From the NCBI GenBank assembly GCA_019095985.1, contig CM032664.1, forward strand, positions 56,219,074 to 56,283,073: DNA of 64,000 nt, in the 5' to 3' direction. Position 1 is the stretch's first letter; the number at the start of each line of letters is the position of its first letter. Shown here piece after piece: positions 36,345 through 48,300 of the stretch. This stretch comes from Streblospio benedicti. Lineage: Eukaryota; Annelida; Polychaeta; Spionida; Spionidae. The translations under genes and the position numbers were made by a program. The notes under the pieces were generated by a model. That model was not told the origin of the DNA and did not search any database. It saw only the letters and a list, made by a program, of their open reading frames with translations.

Positions 36345-39300
36345 TTATAAGGGGGTCTAGAAATACCATATCCCTCTTTTTAGGCCCATTCCCACCTTAT
36401 CCCTCTTTTTTTGCCTTTTTTCCCTTATCCCTCTCTTTTGACTCTTTTTTCCCTTGTCACACTAATTGAAGATCCCTTATCCCTCTTTTTGGGCCCTTTT
36501 CCCTTATCCCTCTTTTTCAGCCTTTTCCCCTTATCCCACTTCCTTATACACCCCCACCCCCTATAGTAAGGGAAGATCCAGGCCCTGCGCCGCCTTCCCC
36601 ATTTCCACACCGAAATACCTTATTTTCGTATGGTTTTTTGGCGTGTTCGCTATTGATCGAGTGTACGGGATCCATGATATCTCTCAAGTGCATGCCCCCC
36701 CCTTTCCTTCTGAAAATCTGGATCTGCCTATAAAATTGAAAGGCTTCTGTTATTATCATGTCTATGTATAATGTTTGGTGACCATGAAAATTCATCTGAA
36801 AAAAAAAATAGATAAGTACAGCACAGTAAGAATTTGAAAACCAATAGAACACTTTGTGAATGTAGCCGTGTAAAATCATATATTAAAAGGTGACCTCAAA
36901 GCTATATTGTTATCATTTCATAAGGGTCATCATGAGTTACAAATAGAGTGACGTGATTTTCACAGACAGTGTACGGTCGAAGAAACTATGACTTCATTTT
37001 TGAAAAGGGGTGACAGTTTTTATCAGGTGTTATAAAACAATACAACGAATATGTAAATAATGATAACACAAGTAGGCCGCTGCAGTGCAAGGCCTACTTT
37101 ATCATGTCAAGGATACATGGTAAGTGTCCTATATTCTACACAATGTGTTTTGGTGTGTGACGCTATATACTTTAAGTTGTTTTATGTGTGTCATTGATGA
37201 TTACCACACACTTTGTTTGAGTCACCGTTTACCAGTTGCATAAAACGCTATAATGTACAATTCAACAGAATGATAACATGTCAATCCCTCTTTGTCTTAC
37301 CTGTTTGATGAGTACTTCATATAGGCATCAGGCCATCTTCAAAATACAGCCAGTAATATGGACATGCACGTGGATGGAAATTTAGATCTACACATGCGAA
37401 AGGCACGGATACTGACATATGATAACACCACCCAGCATATCACTCCCCATCCTTTCAAGAACAATAAAGATATACGGTAAAACCTCCAATTGAGACCACC
37501 CCTCTATCGAGACCACATCTACGATAAAACCACTTTTCACGGCCCCAAAACCTTCATAAAGCTACCAACACTAACATCTGTATAGAGACCACCTCTCAAT
37601 TGACACCATCTAACCCTGGGCCCAAAGGAGGTCCTGATAGAGAGGTTTTACTATACACACCCACCCCCGACTGACCACGTGTCCCCTCCCTTCCAGGTGC
37701 TGCACCGCCTGCCCATGCCGTACGTGGGTGACGAGCTGCACCACTCGGGCTGGAACTCGTGCTCCAGCTGCTTCGGCGACCCCACGAAGTCGCGCAACCG
37801 CCTCATCCTGCCTGCGCTCGGCAGCGACCGCATCTACGTCATCGACGTGGGCACCGACCCGCTCAGACCCCGCATATTCAAGGTGCGTGCGAGAGGGATG
37901 GTTGATTTCGCGTTTATAGTAAAGCTGTTTTCTTGTATACAGGCTATAGGTGTACAGGGAAGGCAATAGGAGAATTTGTCTACCACAATCATAGCTAGTA
38001 GGTTTAGTGGTGAATATACCACATTATGTTGGTGCTTTCTTACTTCCCGGTCGAAAGCCTGCGCAGAAATCTTAGAGCATATTGCCCATCAACTAAATAC
38101 TTAACACAACAGATCCATTCCCCGTTGATGAATACTTTAACCATTATGTCACCACTGGTGTTGATGTGGTAACCTATAATTGTTATTAAAGCCATAAAAC
38201 AAACTATGATGTTGCGAATATAATAGTTGAAAATTTGAAATGCACATTTTACCCTCAGATTGTGGAGCCAAGCGACATCCACCGCGAGACGGGCCTGGGC
38301 ACACCGCACACAACGCACTGCCTGGCAACGGGGGACGTTATGATTAGCACAATGGGCGACGGCAAAGATCAAGCCAAAGGTGCTAGAGAAAAATAATTTT
38401 GGGCGGGACTGTGCGTGTGGGGGAGGGGCAACATATATTTCTTTTGCCTATGGGACAACTAGTTATCAGTTATAGTTTTCTTAATTAATAATAGTCACCT
38501 GACTGAACAGATCACTGCATTCTACATCAAATATCAAACAGGTGATATCTTTTTTCCATAGCACCGACTAAGACCTCCACCATTTCATTATCAATATCAA
38601 TCGTGATCGTGTACAATATGATGCTATTGAAATATAAATTGTCTGCAATTCATACAGGTGGCTTCATTCTGCTGGAAGACGGTGACTTCCACATCAAAGG
38701 CACGTGGGGGAGCGAGACGGCGCCCTTCGGCTACGACTTTTGGTATCAGCCCAAGCACAATGTAATGATCAGCACGGAGTGGGGCGCGCCTTGGGCCTTC
38801 AAAAGCGGATTCAACCCAAAACACGTGGAGGAGGGTAATGTCTGAAAGACACGTTGGTGAATAACCACATTGGACGCCTATAAATAGTCTTGCTGAGCAT
38901 GGCCATGACAATTCCATCCATTCTAAACTTCTCAGCATATGTAATGTAATATGGACACATTAAAAACAATTGATAGCACGCACGCATAGGCCAACCATAT
39001 AAAAATAAACAAGCACTATTGGGTGTCGAAGGTCACAGCATTCAATTATTGTTGGCTTGAAATTGATTGTGTAATAGTATTGCCTTTATCAGTTTCGTCA
39101 TGGGCACTTGTACAGTACTAGGTCAACATATGATAGCATAGGTACAAGGTGGTTTCCATGAATGTTTGCCCAGTGACGTCGACATACACATATATTATAT
39201 CTATAATATAAACCAATGGCCAAGCATTAATGGAAACAATCTCAACCTAGTCGAGGTGCCTATGTTTTTTGCACACGTAGCATTCTGATTTCATCTCTAT

Positions 39301-41031
39301 TTCACGTGCATTCATTATAGATTGTAACTCTGTTCCATTTTGCAGGTCATTATGGCCACACGCTCAATGTATGGGACTGGACGACCCGCAAGCTAATCCA
39401 GAAAGTGGACCTTGGTCCAGATGGACTCATTCCTCTGGAGATTCGCTTCTTGCACGACCCCAACGCCACCGAGGGATACGTTGGAAATGCTCTCAGCTCC
39501 ACTGTGTTCAGATTCTTCAAGCAGACAGTAAGTTCATTGGCTCCATGATGTAAGATATATGTAATGTAAGTTAATGGCCTTTATCAACAAGTAGAAACTG
39601 ACAGTCTTATGAACATTTCAAAGAAATACATATTTGCATGAGGATAATTTAACTTTAGGACGGCCTTTGGGCAGCAGAGAAGGTGATTTCTGTACCTGCG
39701 AAAAAGGTCGAAGGATGGGCTCTACCCAATATGCCAGGTACACACGTAGTAAACTGTTATTATGTACAGATTGCGAAAAACAAAGTAAGTGCAACTAAAT
39801 TGGTGACACATGATATTTTCTTGTAGGTCTCATAACAGATATCCTCATTTCTCTTGATGATCGATACATATATTTCTCCAATTGGTTGCACGGCGACATT
39901 CGACAGTATGACATTACTGACAGAAGAAATCCAAAACTTGTTGGACAGGTAATATATTTTTACTTTCAGTATTTTTTGTTCTGTTTTAGTGTTTCAATAC
40001 TACAGCATACCATTAATCACATATCTTCAGGCTTTTACAGTAAATTAATATCATCATTGAGAAGTACGAATAATATGGAAATGGGACGAATGAAACGAAA
40101 GAAAGATATTAACATTCATACACCTTTCATTGCTATAGATATTTCTTGGTGGAAGTATATGTAAAGGCGGTTCTGTGAAAGTTGTGGAAGATGCAGAGCT
40201 CAAAGTAAGTTTAAGAAATCTAATTTACATTAATTACAAAGGCTAACAACGGTGAAACCCAGAAATTCTTTGTGTGGGCGATCACACTATGCCTGCGTGT
40301 AATATTTAATGAAGACAGTTCAGATTTATATTTGCAACACTACTACTCACATTTCAACAAAACTTGATGTTGCGGCTCCCTTCACGGGGCCTTCGACCGA
40401 AGTGACAAAATAGGTGGAATTAGTCACTGGCGCCCTGTGGAGGGAGCCGCAATGTCAAGTTTTGTTGAAATGTGAGTAGTAGTGTTGCAAATATAAATCT
40501 GAATGGATATTCCTACAACTAATAATAGTCTACATAAAGAACAACGTTAGGTTTTTCCATATTTCTTAACAGTAATTCCACATAGTATAATAAAGAGAAA
40601 TATTATTTTTTATCTAAAGGAGCAGCCTGAACCCTTCTACCTGAAAGGGAAGCGGATGGCAGGCAGTCCGCAAATGATACAGCTCAGTCTTGACGGCAAG
40701 AGACTGTACGTCACCTCCTCTCTGTTCAGTGCTTGGGACAAGCAGTTCTACCCGGACATGTGCAAGTGAGTTAAAAAAACTTGTGTTTGAATGACACGAA
40801 GCGCTTGCTCAATGATTAAGACGGTTTCCACATAATTTCTCATATCGATTAATATTTCTTTTCATCAGGCAAGGTTCATACATGGTTCAAGTCGATGTGG
40901 ATACAGAAAAAGGCGGACTCAAGTTGAATGAGAAATTTGGTGTCGATTTTGGTTGTGAACCAGGCGGTGCAGCACTGGCTCATGAAATGAGATACCCTGG
41001 AGGAGACTGCACATCAGACATATGGCTATAG
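33515..41031 (+). CDS. SELENBP1: Selenium-binding protein 1 / methanethiol oxidase
   Basis: Exons: 33515-33563, 36101-36297, 37697-37882, 38259-38379, 38658-38834, 39346-39527, 39659-39737, 39827-39948, 40139-40204, 40620-40765, 40869-41031 (TAG). All are GT-AG with consistent phases, giving 495 aa (human 472; the extra length is N-terminal). The vertebrate enzyme oxidises methanethiol to H2S, H2O2 and formaldehyde in the cytosol. Family landmarks: [11 protein letters not shown] (Cys54), [33 protein letters not shown] with the CxxC pair Cys104/Cys107, [61 protein letters not shown], and a C-terminus [17 protein letters not shown]. Oddity: the position of human Cys57 (SPQYCQ) is Ser81 here (SPTYSQ). 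Exons 2-3 are far richer in GC, especially at third codon positions, than exons 8-11. Intron 1 is long and repeat-filled. A possible AATAAA is at 41240. Confidence 0.95.
34850..34912. repeat. ATCTAAAC-type degenerate tandem repeat
   Basis: Runs of AACTATCTAA and GATCTAAAC repeat imperfectly in SELENBP1 intron 1. Confidence 0.5.
34983..35160. mobile_element. Hairpin MITE with ~61-bp inverted repeats
   Basis: The arms 34985-35047 and 35098-35158 are near-perfect reverse complements, starting GACAAACGT.ATCATTATAG. They are flanked by TA on both sides (TA|GACAAACG ... CGTTTGTC|TA), which fits a TA target duplication. No coding content. SELENBP1 intron 1. Confidence 0.7.
35214..35757. mobile_element. 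Harbinger-like non-autonomous element with G-runs, possibly two copies in tandem
   Basis: The left end GGGATCGTTCACAAATGACG (35216-) and right end (to about 35753) are exact inverted repeats for about 25 bp. Each end is bordered by TAA, a 3-bp target duplication of the PIF/Harbinger kind. Inside, the block CGAAAGATGACGAAAGATGAC or close variant followed by a long G-run occurs twice in the same orientation (near 35272 and 35669). Each is preceded by a GTGGGGGTGGG block and followed by a GTGA.GTCAT-like end. This suggests two elements in tandem with decayed inner ends. Confidence 0.6.
35473..35568. repeat. Exact 48-bp tandem duplication
   Basis: The 48 bases at 35473-35520 are repeated immediately at 35521-35568 without a visible mismatch. 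The unit starts TAAATTATGGACATATATAT and ends CACACTTAAA. It lies between the two halves of the surrounding element and looks recent, or is an assembly effect. Confidence 0.8.
36302..36556. repeat. GT/poly-G run and CCCTTATCCCTCTTTTT minisatellite
   Basis: Directly after the exon 2 donor of SELENBP1 come (GT)n and about 18 G, then GGTTATAAGGGGG. Five or six imperfect units of CCCTTATCCCTCTTTTT follow, closing with CTTATACACCCCCACCCC, which mirrors the left end. Same end design as 6983-7127. Confidence 0.6.
36566..36732. repeat. Dispersed repeat, copy 2, with inverted ends
   Basis: Shares the ordered blocks of 10223-10340 (GATCCAGG, C-rich, TTTTCGTATGGTTTTTT, GATCGAGTGTAC). Its right end CTGGATCTGCC mirrors the GGCAGATCCAG opening of copy 1, so the family probably has terminal inverted repeats. 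Confidence 0.5.
37473..37655 (-). mobile_element. pogo/Tigger-like MITE, copy 2
   Basis: A TA-flanked copy of the family at 22505, in reverse orientation, in SELENBP1 intron 2. It ends 41 bases before the exon 3 acceptor. Ends TACGGTAAAACCTCC and GAGGTTTTACTATA are inverted repeats. Confidence 0.7.
40319..40504. mobile_element. Hairpin MITE with ~65-bp inverted repeats
   Basis: The arms, about 40319-40383 and 40439-40504, read TTCAGATTTATATTTGCAAC... and its complement almost perfectly, with a roughly 55-base GC-richer centre. It lies in SELENBP1 intron 9. No coding content; the target duplication is unclear. Confidence 0.75.
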
Positions 41032-41239
41032 AAATTGGGTGCTGGATTGAATTCAATGAAATGTATGAAGGTCCATATACATATTGTGTACAGCAGATTA
41101 GTAGTTTGATGCTGAGTATGCCTAATCTGAATTATATAAACCAAAAGTACAATTGTATAGGATAGCAATGTTAGTGTGTATAAATAGTACAGATCAAATG
41201 TAAGCAAAGTCCATGTTATTAGATTATTTTATTACGGGA

Positions 41240-41245
41240 AATAAA
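41240..41245 (+). terminator. AATAAA polyadenylation signal, SELENBP1
   Basis: Canonical hexamer about 210 bases after the stop codon. Confidence 0.5.
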
Positions 41246-44200
41246 TCTAGAAAAAGTAATACTGTCAATTAAACCTCCGATTATATTTTCCTCTTGATTT
41301 TGCATTACACAACTTTTCTGTGAAAAACACTATATATATATCCAATCTGACTTTATATGCTATTTATCAAGTCATGCAAATGTTGGAAGTAAATGAATTG
41401 CACGTTTACATATCTTACAATCCACCAAATTCGGTGTAATTTGTAACTTGTCCATTTATAACACTTTAAGTGCGGGGTCTTTCCTCAGTCGTAAGTCATT
41501 GGAAGCGTCGATGGGTTTAGTGTCATGTGATAGTTGTTCGTGCGTGTGTGCATCTGTGCGTGCGTGCGTGCGTGCGTGCGTCCATGCATGTACAAAACAT
41601 AAGTATCAAAAATATTCTTTATCGTTATTTTCTGGGCTTGAGAAATAACGGAAGACCATGTAGCCTAAATGGCCATGGTATCATGATACTAACTCCCTGA
41701 TTTTAGTTGTTCTTTCAAAAGGTTCTTATTTTCTGAGGCTCATACATCTGACTAGGTTGGGCCATGCACTGCATGCAAAGCTCGATGTGAAATTTATTGG
41801 CTCTGCTACACATTTTAATAAAAAGAACTACGTACAAGTGTAACAGCCAAAACAGATAACCCAACACCTATCTGGGAGAGAATCGTATGATAAATCAGAG
41901 TTTTGTTTTGTTTTTTTATTTTTAAAAAAACAAGGTGGGACCTTTTAAAATCAGATTAAAGTGGCAAAAAGAGGGGACATTTCACACACCACACCAGATC
42001 TTTGAAAAAACTACCTAGAAGAAAGAGTAACACGCACTGCAAACTATATGAAATGGGTAACTCTTTTAAGGTTAATTTAACGTCTGTTTAAATCGCTCTA
42101 AGTATCACAGTCCTATGCACAAATTTTTACAAGCTGGATCTGGCTTCATGATTTCAAGTGGTATCTAACAATGTTAGAATTAATGGAAACTTAACACTGT
42201 CAATTCCCACACACTCTCGGGGAAAATGCAATTATGCATCATCTAATTGTCTTTGTAAATTTAATGAATAAGTATATGGTAGCTGGGTAAAGATGGCAGG
42301 GGACAGCTGCATAAAGAGGACACGATAATGATGGTATTTTGTACGATCATCATGGACGATTTGATCTGCAATGATGTTCACTCTATCCATATGGACGACA
42401 TAGTACAAGGAATTTAAGAGGAATTTATATCTTATCTTATTTGTGATAGTATCCATCGTCCTGGTTGATTGAACTGAACTTATGTGTAAAAGTTGGAAAT
42501 CGTCTAAAACATAAGATGGTAACTGAGACATTATAATATGTAATTGTGACGTCCACCATAAAATATGCTTCGTCTTATTATTTAAAAACTAGACATATAT
42601 CCTAAACCCCACACAAGTCACACATACCCTTCATTCAATCTCCAGCAGATGACGCTGACCAACTCATGTTGCAAGTACACCAATCGGGCATCAATTATAC
42701 GTCATGCAAAATGCACGGTTGACTCAACCACTATCACAAAGTGACTCAATTTTAGGCACTTTGCCAATTAGAGATCATTAGAGTGTTCTTTACACAGAGC
42801 CATTTTTGGTTTGGTTCATTTTCAACATTTTCTGCAATAACTTTGCCAATGCTTGTAAAAAAAGCACCCTGTCAATTAAAGTTTACTTTCCAGAGAGCCA
42901 TTTCAAATATATTTTGTTTCATTTTTCCACCATAATTTCAATACATGACCATCAAATTAGCATATTATATTAGATTGAAAGAGCACAGAGATCAACAAAC
43001 ATATTTGAAAAATAAGTCGCATCGCCCACATCGGCACGAGACCTAATTTATATATTTCTTAAACGTTCCAAATTCACAGTAACGAAAACATCTTCAGACT
43101 GGTCGTTTTTAAGATATTGAATATTGACATAAAGTTCTAATCTACATTTATTTGAAATATAACGTAGGTGCGTTGTTTATCGTTGTCTAAATTATCTCAT
43201 TTAATAGATAATAAATTTTTGTTTCACAGTGTATATTGTAAATGATTAATCATCGCTCAGCGTCAGGATGTCACCTCAGTCCCGAGTTTAACCACTGCTA
43301 ACCATACCAATACGGCTTAACAATTACATAGACATTCTATTCCATTGGTAGCTACACTGGGATAAAATTGAAAAAAATTCTAATTTTTTTTTTAATTTGA
43401 AAAAATTCTACGTCTCATGGGAATCATTAAAAAAAAGATCACCAAAATCCGACAAGAATTGACAAAGTTATTAACATTTCTTTGTCTGTTTTTTGGGGGA
43501 TTTTGTAGACATGATTTTCCCATTTACCCATGTTAAACGCATTTTCAAAATCTGCAACACTTTCGACGTTTCTCGTTGCAAAAACAAGTAAAAAGCTGCT
43601 GTTGCGCACTCACCAAATATAAGATGGGTTTTTAAAATTATTGCTGTGTTTTGACAATTGTTTCAATTTATGTAAAAATAAAGTATGTTATAGAAAAATG
43701 TATTGTAGTTCTCATTCTTACCATCCCAACACACACAATTCAGTGATTTTTGTTGCATTATTGCGCAAACATCGTCATGTGTTTTCCCGCCAATCGCGGA
43801 CTGTCAAATATGACCTTGCAAGTGATTGATGCTCAAAATAAACTATTAAATTAAAATAATTACATACGCTTATTTATATGAATGGAATCGCATATTACTG
43901 CAGATTATTTCCATCTAAATTATAAATTTTTAGGACAACTGATAACAGAGATATGATGCAATATTCGTGTGGTGTTTTCTTTTTGTCAACTGCCACTACG
44001 ACGGCCATGCGATGCTCAGGATTTTCCGACCATATCATTTATTTTTTCATTTCACAAATAAGGAGGAAGACAAAATTGATAAAACTATTTGTTATCAATA
44101 TAATACATACCATTGAAAGAGAAAAAAATTCTGAATAAAAAACTATTTGTTATCATTTTTTTATCCCTCTGTAATTTAATTTAATTTGGCAGTTTTCATT

Positions 44201-44974
44201 GACAAAAAAAATTCTGAATAAAAAAACATGCCTCAAAATCAGTTTTGGCGAACCTCCGTGACCTCCCGGACCCTTTGCATCATTCTTAGGCTTATGTTTG
44301 CGGAGCCAACTAGATTAAACCTTCATATTATATATCATTTGAAAGAGGAGAAAATAACGATTAGGAAAATGAAAGCAAATCCAGACATTTGCAAAACATA
44401 ACATTCAAATAATGAAAAAAAACATGAGATCAACACTTTGATGGGGTGAATTCAGAGAGGAGGGGTTTCCAATTTTAGAAATTTGCAGTCGTGATTAGGT
44501 TCTACATACGATTTTTCACGACAATTAAACCAAAATGGATGACATAGTCACATTGGATCCGGGGGAACAATCCATCTTCAAAAACACAAGTCTGAAATCT
44601 TGCTTTTAGGGTAAAGCGTGCGGAAACTGTGTTATAAGACAATGCACGAGCGAGAACAGAAGTGTTTGTAGTTAAATGCCCATAGCTTTCTAAGTAAGTG
44701 CCGGATTTTATCCAAATTTTTCCAAGATGTTTGGAAACGCCTATGGAACAGATTTCTGCAAACAGATATGTAAAAATTTAAATGATGTGAGTAGGATAGG
44801 GCGATTTTCATGAACATCTCGTATTTTGAAATCTTGTCCCACAAGGTAAATATCGATCCCAGCGTAGCTACCATTGGAATGCCTGTGCGGTGAAACCTAG
44901 CAAGGACTTAGCCCCTTGCAAAAGTTACTTACTTGTGCCTGGTCCTTATGATGCGTTTGTGTGCTTTTTCTCAA
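41246..44974. other. Intergenic DNA between SELENBP1 and CCNH
   Basis: AT-rich, without a convincing gene. A (TGCG)n run lies at 41555-41582. Near 44084-44226 two short direct repeats (AACTATTTGTTATCA and AAAATTCTGAATAAAAAA) each occur twice. Nothing else recognised. Confidence 0.45.
41555..41582. repeat. (TGCG)n microsatellite
   Basis: About six to seven units of GTGC/TGCG. Confidence 0.8.
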
Positions 44975-45150
44975 CGCGAAAATACGAGCTTATCATGCAG
45001 ATGGTAAAATCACTTGAATGGGCACTCCCATTCATATTTACCAGTCGTGACTGAACTCGGAGTTTTTTAGGAGGACGAGGCTTGCGATTGGGAAATATCA
45101 GGATTTACTCCGTTCGAGTGAATTTCCCATATGGAAAGCTCGTATCTTTA
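44975..45150. mobile_element. Inverted-repeat element just upstream of CCNH
   Basis: The left arm (about 44983-45025) with ATACGAGCTT...ATCACTTGAATGG and the right arm (about 45108-45146) with the complement of ATACGAGCTTTCCATATGG..TTCACTCGAACGG form an imperfect inverted repeat of about 40 bp. It lies 160-330 bases before the CCNH start codon, so it may overlap the promoter. Confidence 0.45.
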
Positions 45151-45305
45151 CAAGGTCGGAAGAGCACGCGAAGGCAGCATTGTAGTGGTTCTTATAGTGA
45201 ACAGCTCCCTGAGCAGTTGCTTTTTATTTCATCATAAAACCGTGCCATAAGGACTGAAATTTTCATTAAAGTACACATTTAACATTTATCTCTTGTAGTT
45301 CCACC

Positions 45306-48300
45306 ATGTTCTCTACCAGTTCTCAACTCAAGTTCTGGACATTTCAAAGTACTTCTGAGCTGAAAAAACTAAAACAAGAAGCTAATCACAACTATATTCA
45401 GAAGTTTGGAGCACACATCAGTGTTTGTTCATTAATAATTTTAATTACAATGATGTATTGAATTCTATTCACTTCCACATAAATCTTATTTAATGTACAT
45501 ATTTTAATATAGTTGGACGAATCGTTGATTTTTTACAGGTTCTAGAAAGAAATGAATTTTTCTTAACTGAAGAGGAAGAAACTAAAGTAAAACTTCATTA
45601 TGAATATGTCCTTCATGATTTCTGTCGAAATTTTTTCCCTCCCATGCCCAAATATGTGCTAGTAAGTTGAATTTATGCTTCTATCTTTTAACGTTGACTG
45701 TTTTAAATATTAAATGAACTATTTACAATATGTTTTAAACATGTCCCAACCAAACACTATGTAGTGTTTTATGTACATATAATATTTGATCACTAACATA
45801 TTTATTGGCTTAAAATTGGATTTTTTCACTAGGGGACGTCACTCATGTTTTTCAAACGTTTCTATCTGCACAACTCTGTAATGGATTATCATCCTAATGA
45901 TATGATGTGAGTATATTTTATCATGAATGCAGAGACAAACTTAATGAGTTTTGTGATAATCAACTATACATTTTTCAATAATTGTTCATTTCCAACATAT
46001 TAAAGATTTGCATATTATCCAAATGATCCCTTAAGTTGATATAACAAATACAAAACATTGCGATGATTTGAATGTTTACTGTGGTTAACTGTCATAAATA
46101 TTTTGCTCAATTTCATGATTAGCAGTCTCACTCCGGTTCACTTCTAAGTAAATCATGACATACTTTAAGAATACAAAAACCTATTGAATTGCTTTCGACA
46201 GAGGAAACTGCCTGTTCACAGAGAACAACTCTGTTGTCGAAAGATTTACTAAGATACTGGATTAGCTTTACTCCTTATGGTGTAAAACTGGGGCAATTTC
46301 AATGCATCCACTGTCGTGATGAAAAGAGATGCTATCTTGTATGGTGCAAAACCCAACGGTGATAAGCTTTCTCATTTCATTCAGATATATCTGTTGTTAC
46401 TTGGCGTGTAAAACGGAAGAGTTCAACGTGTCCCTGGTGCAATTTGTGCAGTGCATGCACGACGGCAGTGAGGCCCATGCTGACATGATCCCTGTCCATG
46501 GAGTTGCTTCTCATGCGGCAGCTCCACTATCACCTCACAGTGCTGCACAACCCGTTCAGGCCGCTGGAGGGGACTGCTCATTGACATTTTTGGCTTTGAA
46601 TCTCAAAAACCTTTTTTGGGGCCAGTTCAGGTGGTTCAATAAAAAGAGGGGGGTGGTCTCATAAAAGGGGTTTGTTTTTTGGGCTTTTTGAAGATTTGGG
46701 GTTTTTAAAATGGCCCTTTTATAGGGTTCTTAATTGGAGGTTGTACTGTAAAGGCCCAAAATTTTAACCGAAATTTTTTTTTACNNNNNNNNNNNNNNNN
46801 NNNNNNNNNNNNNNNNNNNNNNNNNNNNNNNNNNNNNNNNNNNNNNNNNNNNNNNNNNNNNNNNNNNNNNNNNNNNNNNNNNNNAGATTTGAGTGGTTTT
46901 TATAAATTTTACTGTTTTTTTTATCAAAAACCCTTAAAATAAATTTTATTAAATCACATTTAACTTTTTTTCTTTTAGAATTTTCTTACGGGAACTAATT
47001 TCTCATTTAAAGTTTTAGCTGAAAAATCCAATCCAATATTTCGAAGTTTGAAACATCATTTTGTTTTTAAATTTTTAATACAAGATGAACTATTCAAGTT
47101 CACATGCAAAACACTTATTTAACAGGTTCTAGAAAGAAATGAATTTTTCTTAACTGAAGAGGAAGAAACTAAAGTAAAACTTCATTATGAATATGTCCTT
47201 CATGATTTCTGTCGAAATTTTTTCCCTCCCATGCCCAAATATGTGCTAGTAAGTTGAATTTATGCTTCTATCTTTTAACGTTGACTGTTTTAAATATTAA
47301 ATGAACTATTTACAATATGTTTTAAACATGTCCCAACCAAACACTATGTAGTGTTTTATGTACATATAATATTTGATCACTAACATATTTATTGGCTTAA
47401 AATTGGATTTTTTCACTAGGGGACGTCACTCATGTTTTTCAAACGTTTCTATCTGCACAACTCTGTAATGGATTATCATCCTAATGATATGATGTGAGTA
47501 TATTTTATCATGAATGCAGAGACAAACTTAATGAGTTTTGTGATAATCAACTATACATTTTTCAATAATTGTTCATTTCCAACATATTAAAGATTTGCAT
47601 ATTATCCAAATGCTCCCTTAAGTTGATATAACAAATACAAAAACATTACGATGATTTAAACTTTTACTGTAGTTAACTGTCATAAATATTTTGCTCAATT
47701 TCATGATTAGCAGTCTCACTCCGGTTCACTTCTAAGTAAATCATGACATACTTTAAGAATACAAAAACCTATTGAATTGCTTTCGACAGAGGAAACTGCC
47801 TGTTCACAGAGAACAACTCTGTTGTCGAAAGATTTACTAAGATACTGGATTAGCTTTACTCCTTATGGTGTAAAACTGGGGCAATTTCAATGCATCCACT
47901 GTCGTGATGAAAAGAGATGCTATCTTGTATGGTGCAAAACCCAACGGTGATAAGCTTTCTCATTTCATTCAGATATATCTGTTGTTACTTGGCGTGTAAA
48001 ACGGAAGAGTTCAACGTGTCCCTGGTGCAATTTGTGCAGTGCATGCACGACGGCAGTGAGGCACATGCAGACATGATCCTGTCCATGGAGTTGCTTCTCA
48101 TGCAGCAGCTCCACTATCACCTCACAGTGCACAACCCGTTCAGGCCGCTGGAGGGACTGCTCATTGACATCAAGGTACAGTAGAGCCTCTCTATTAGGAC
48201 CACCGCTGGGACCAGTGTCAGGTGGTCTCAATAGAGAGGTGGTCTCTACGTATACAGAGGTTTGTTTTGGAAGCTTTATGAAGATTTGGGGCTGTGAAAA

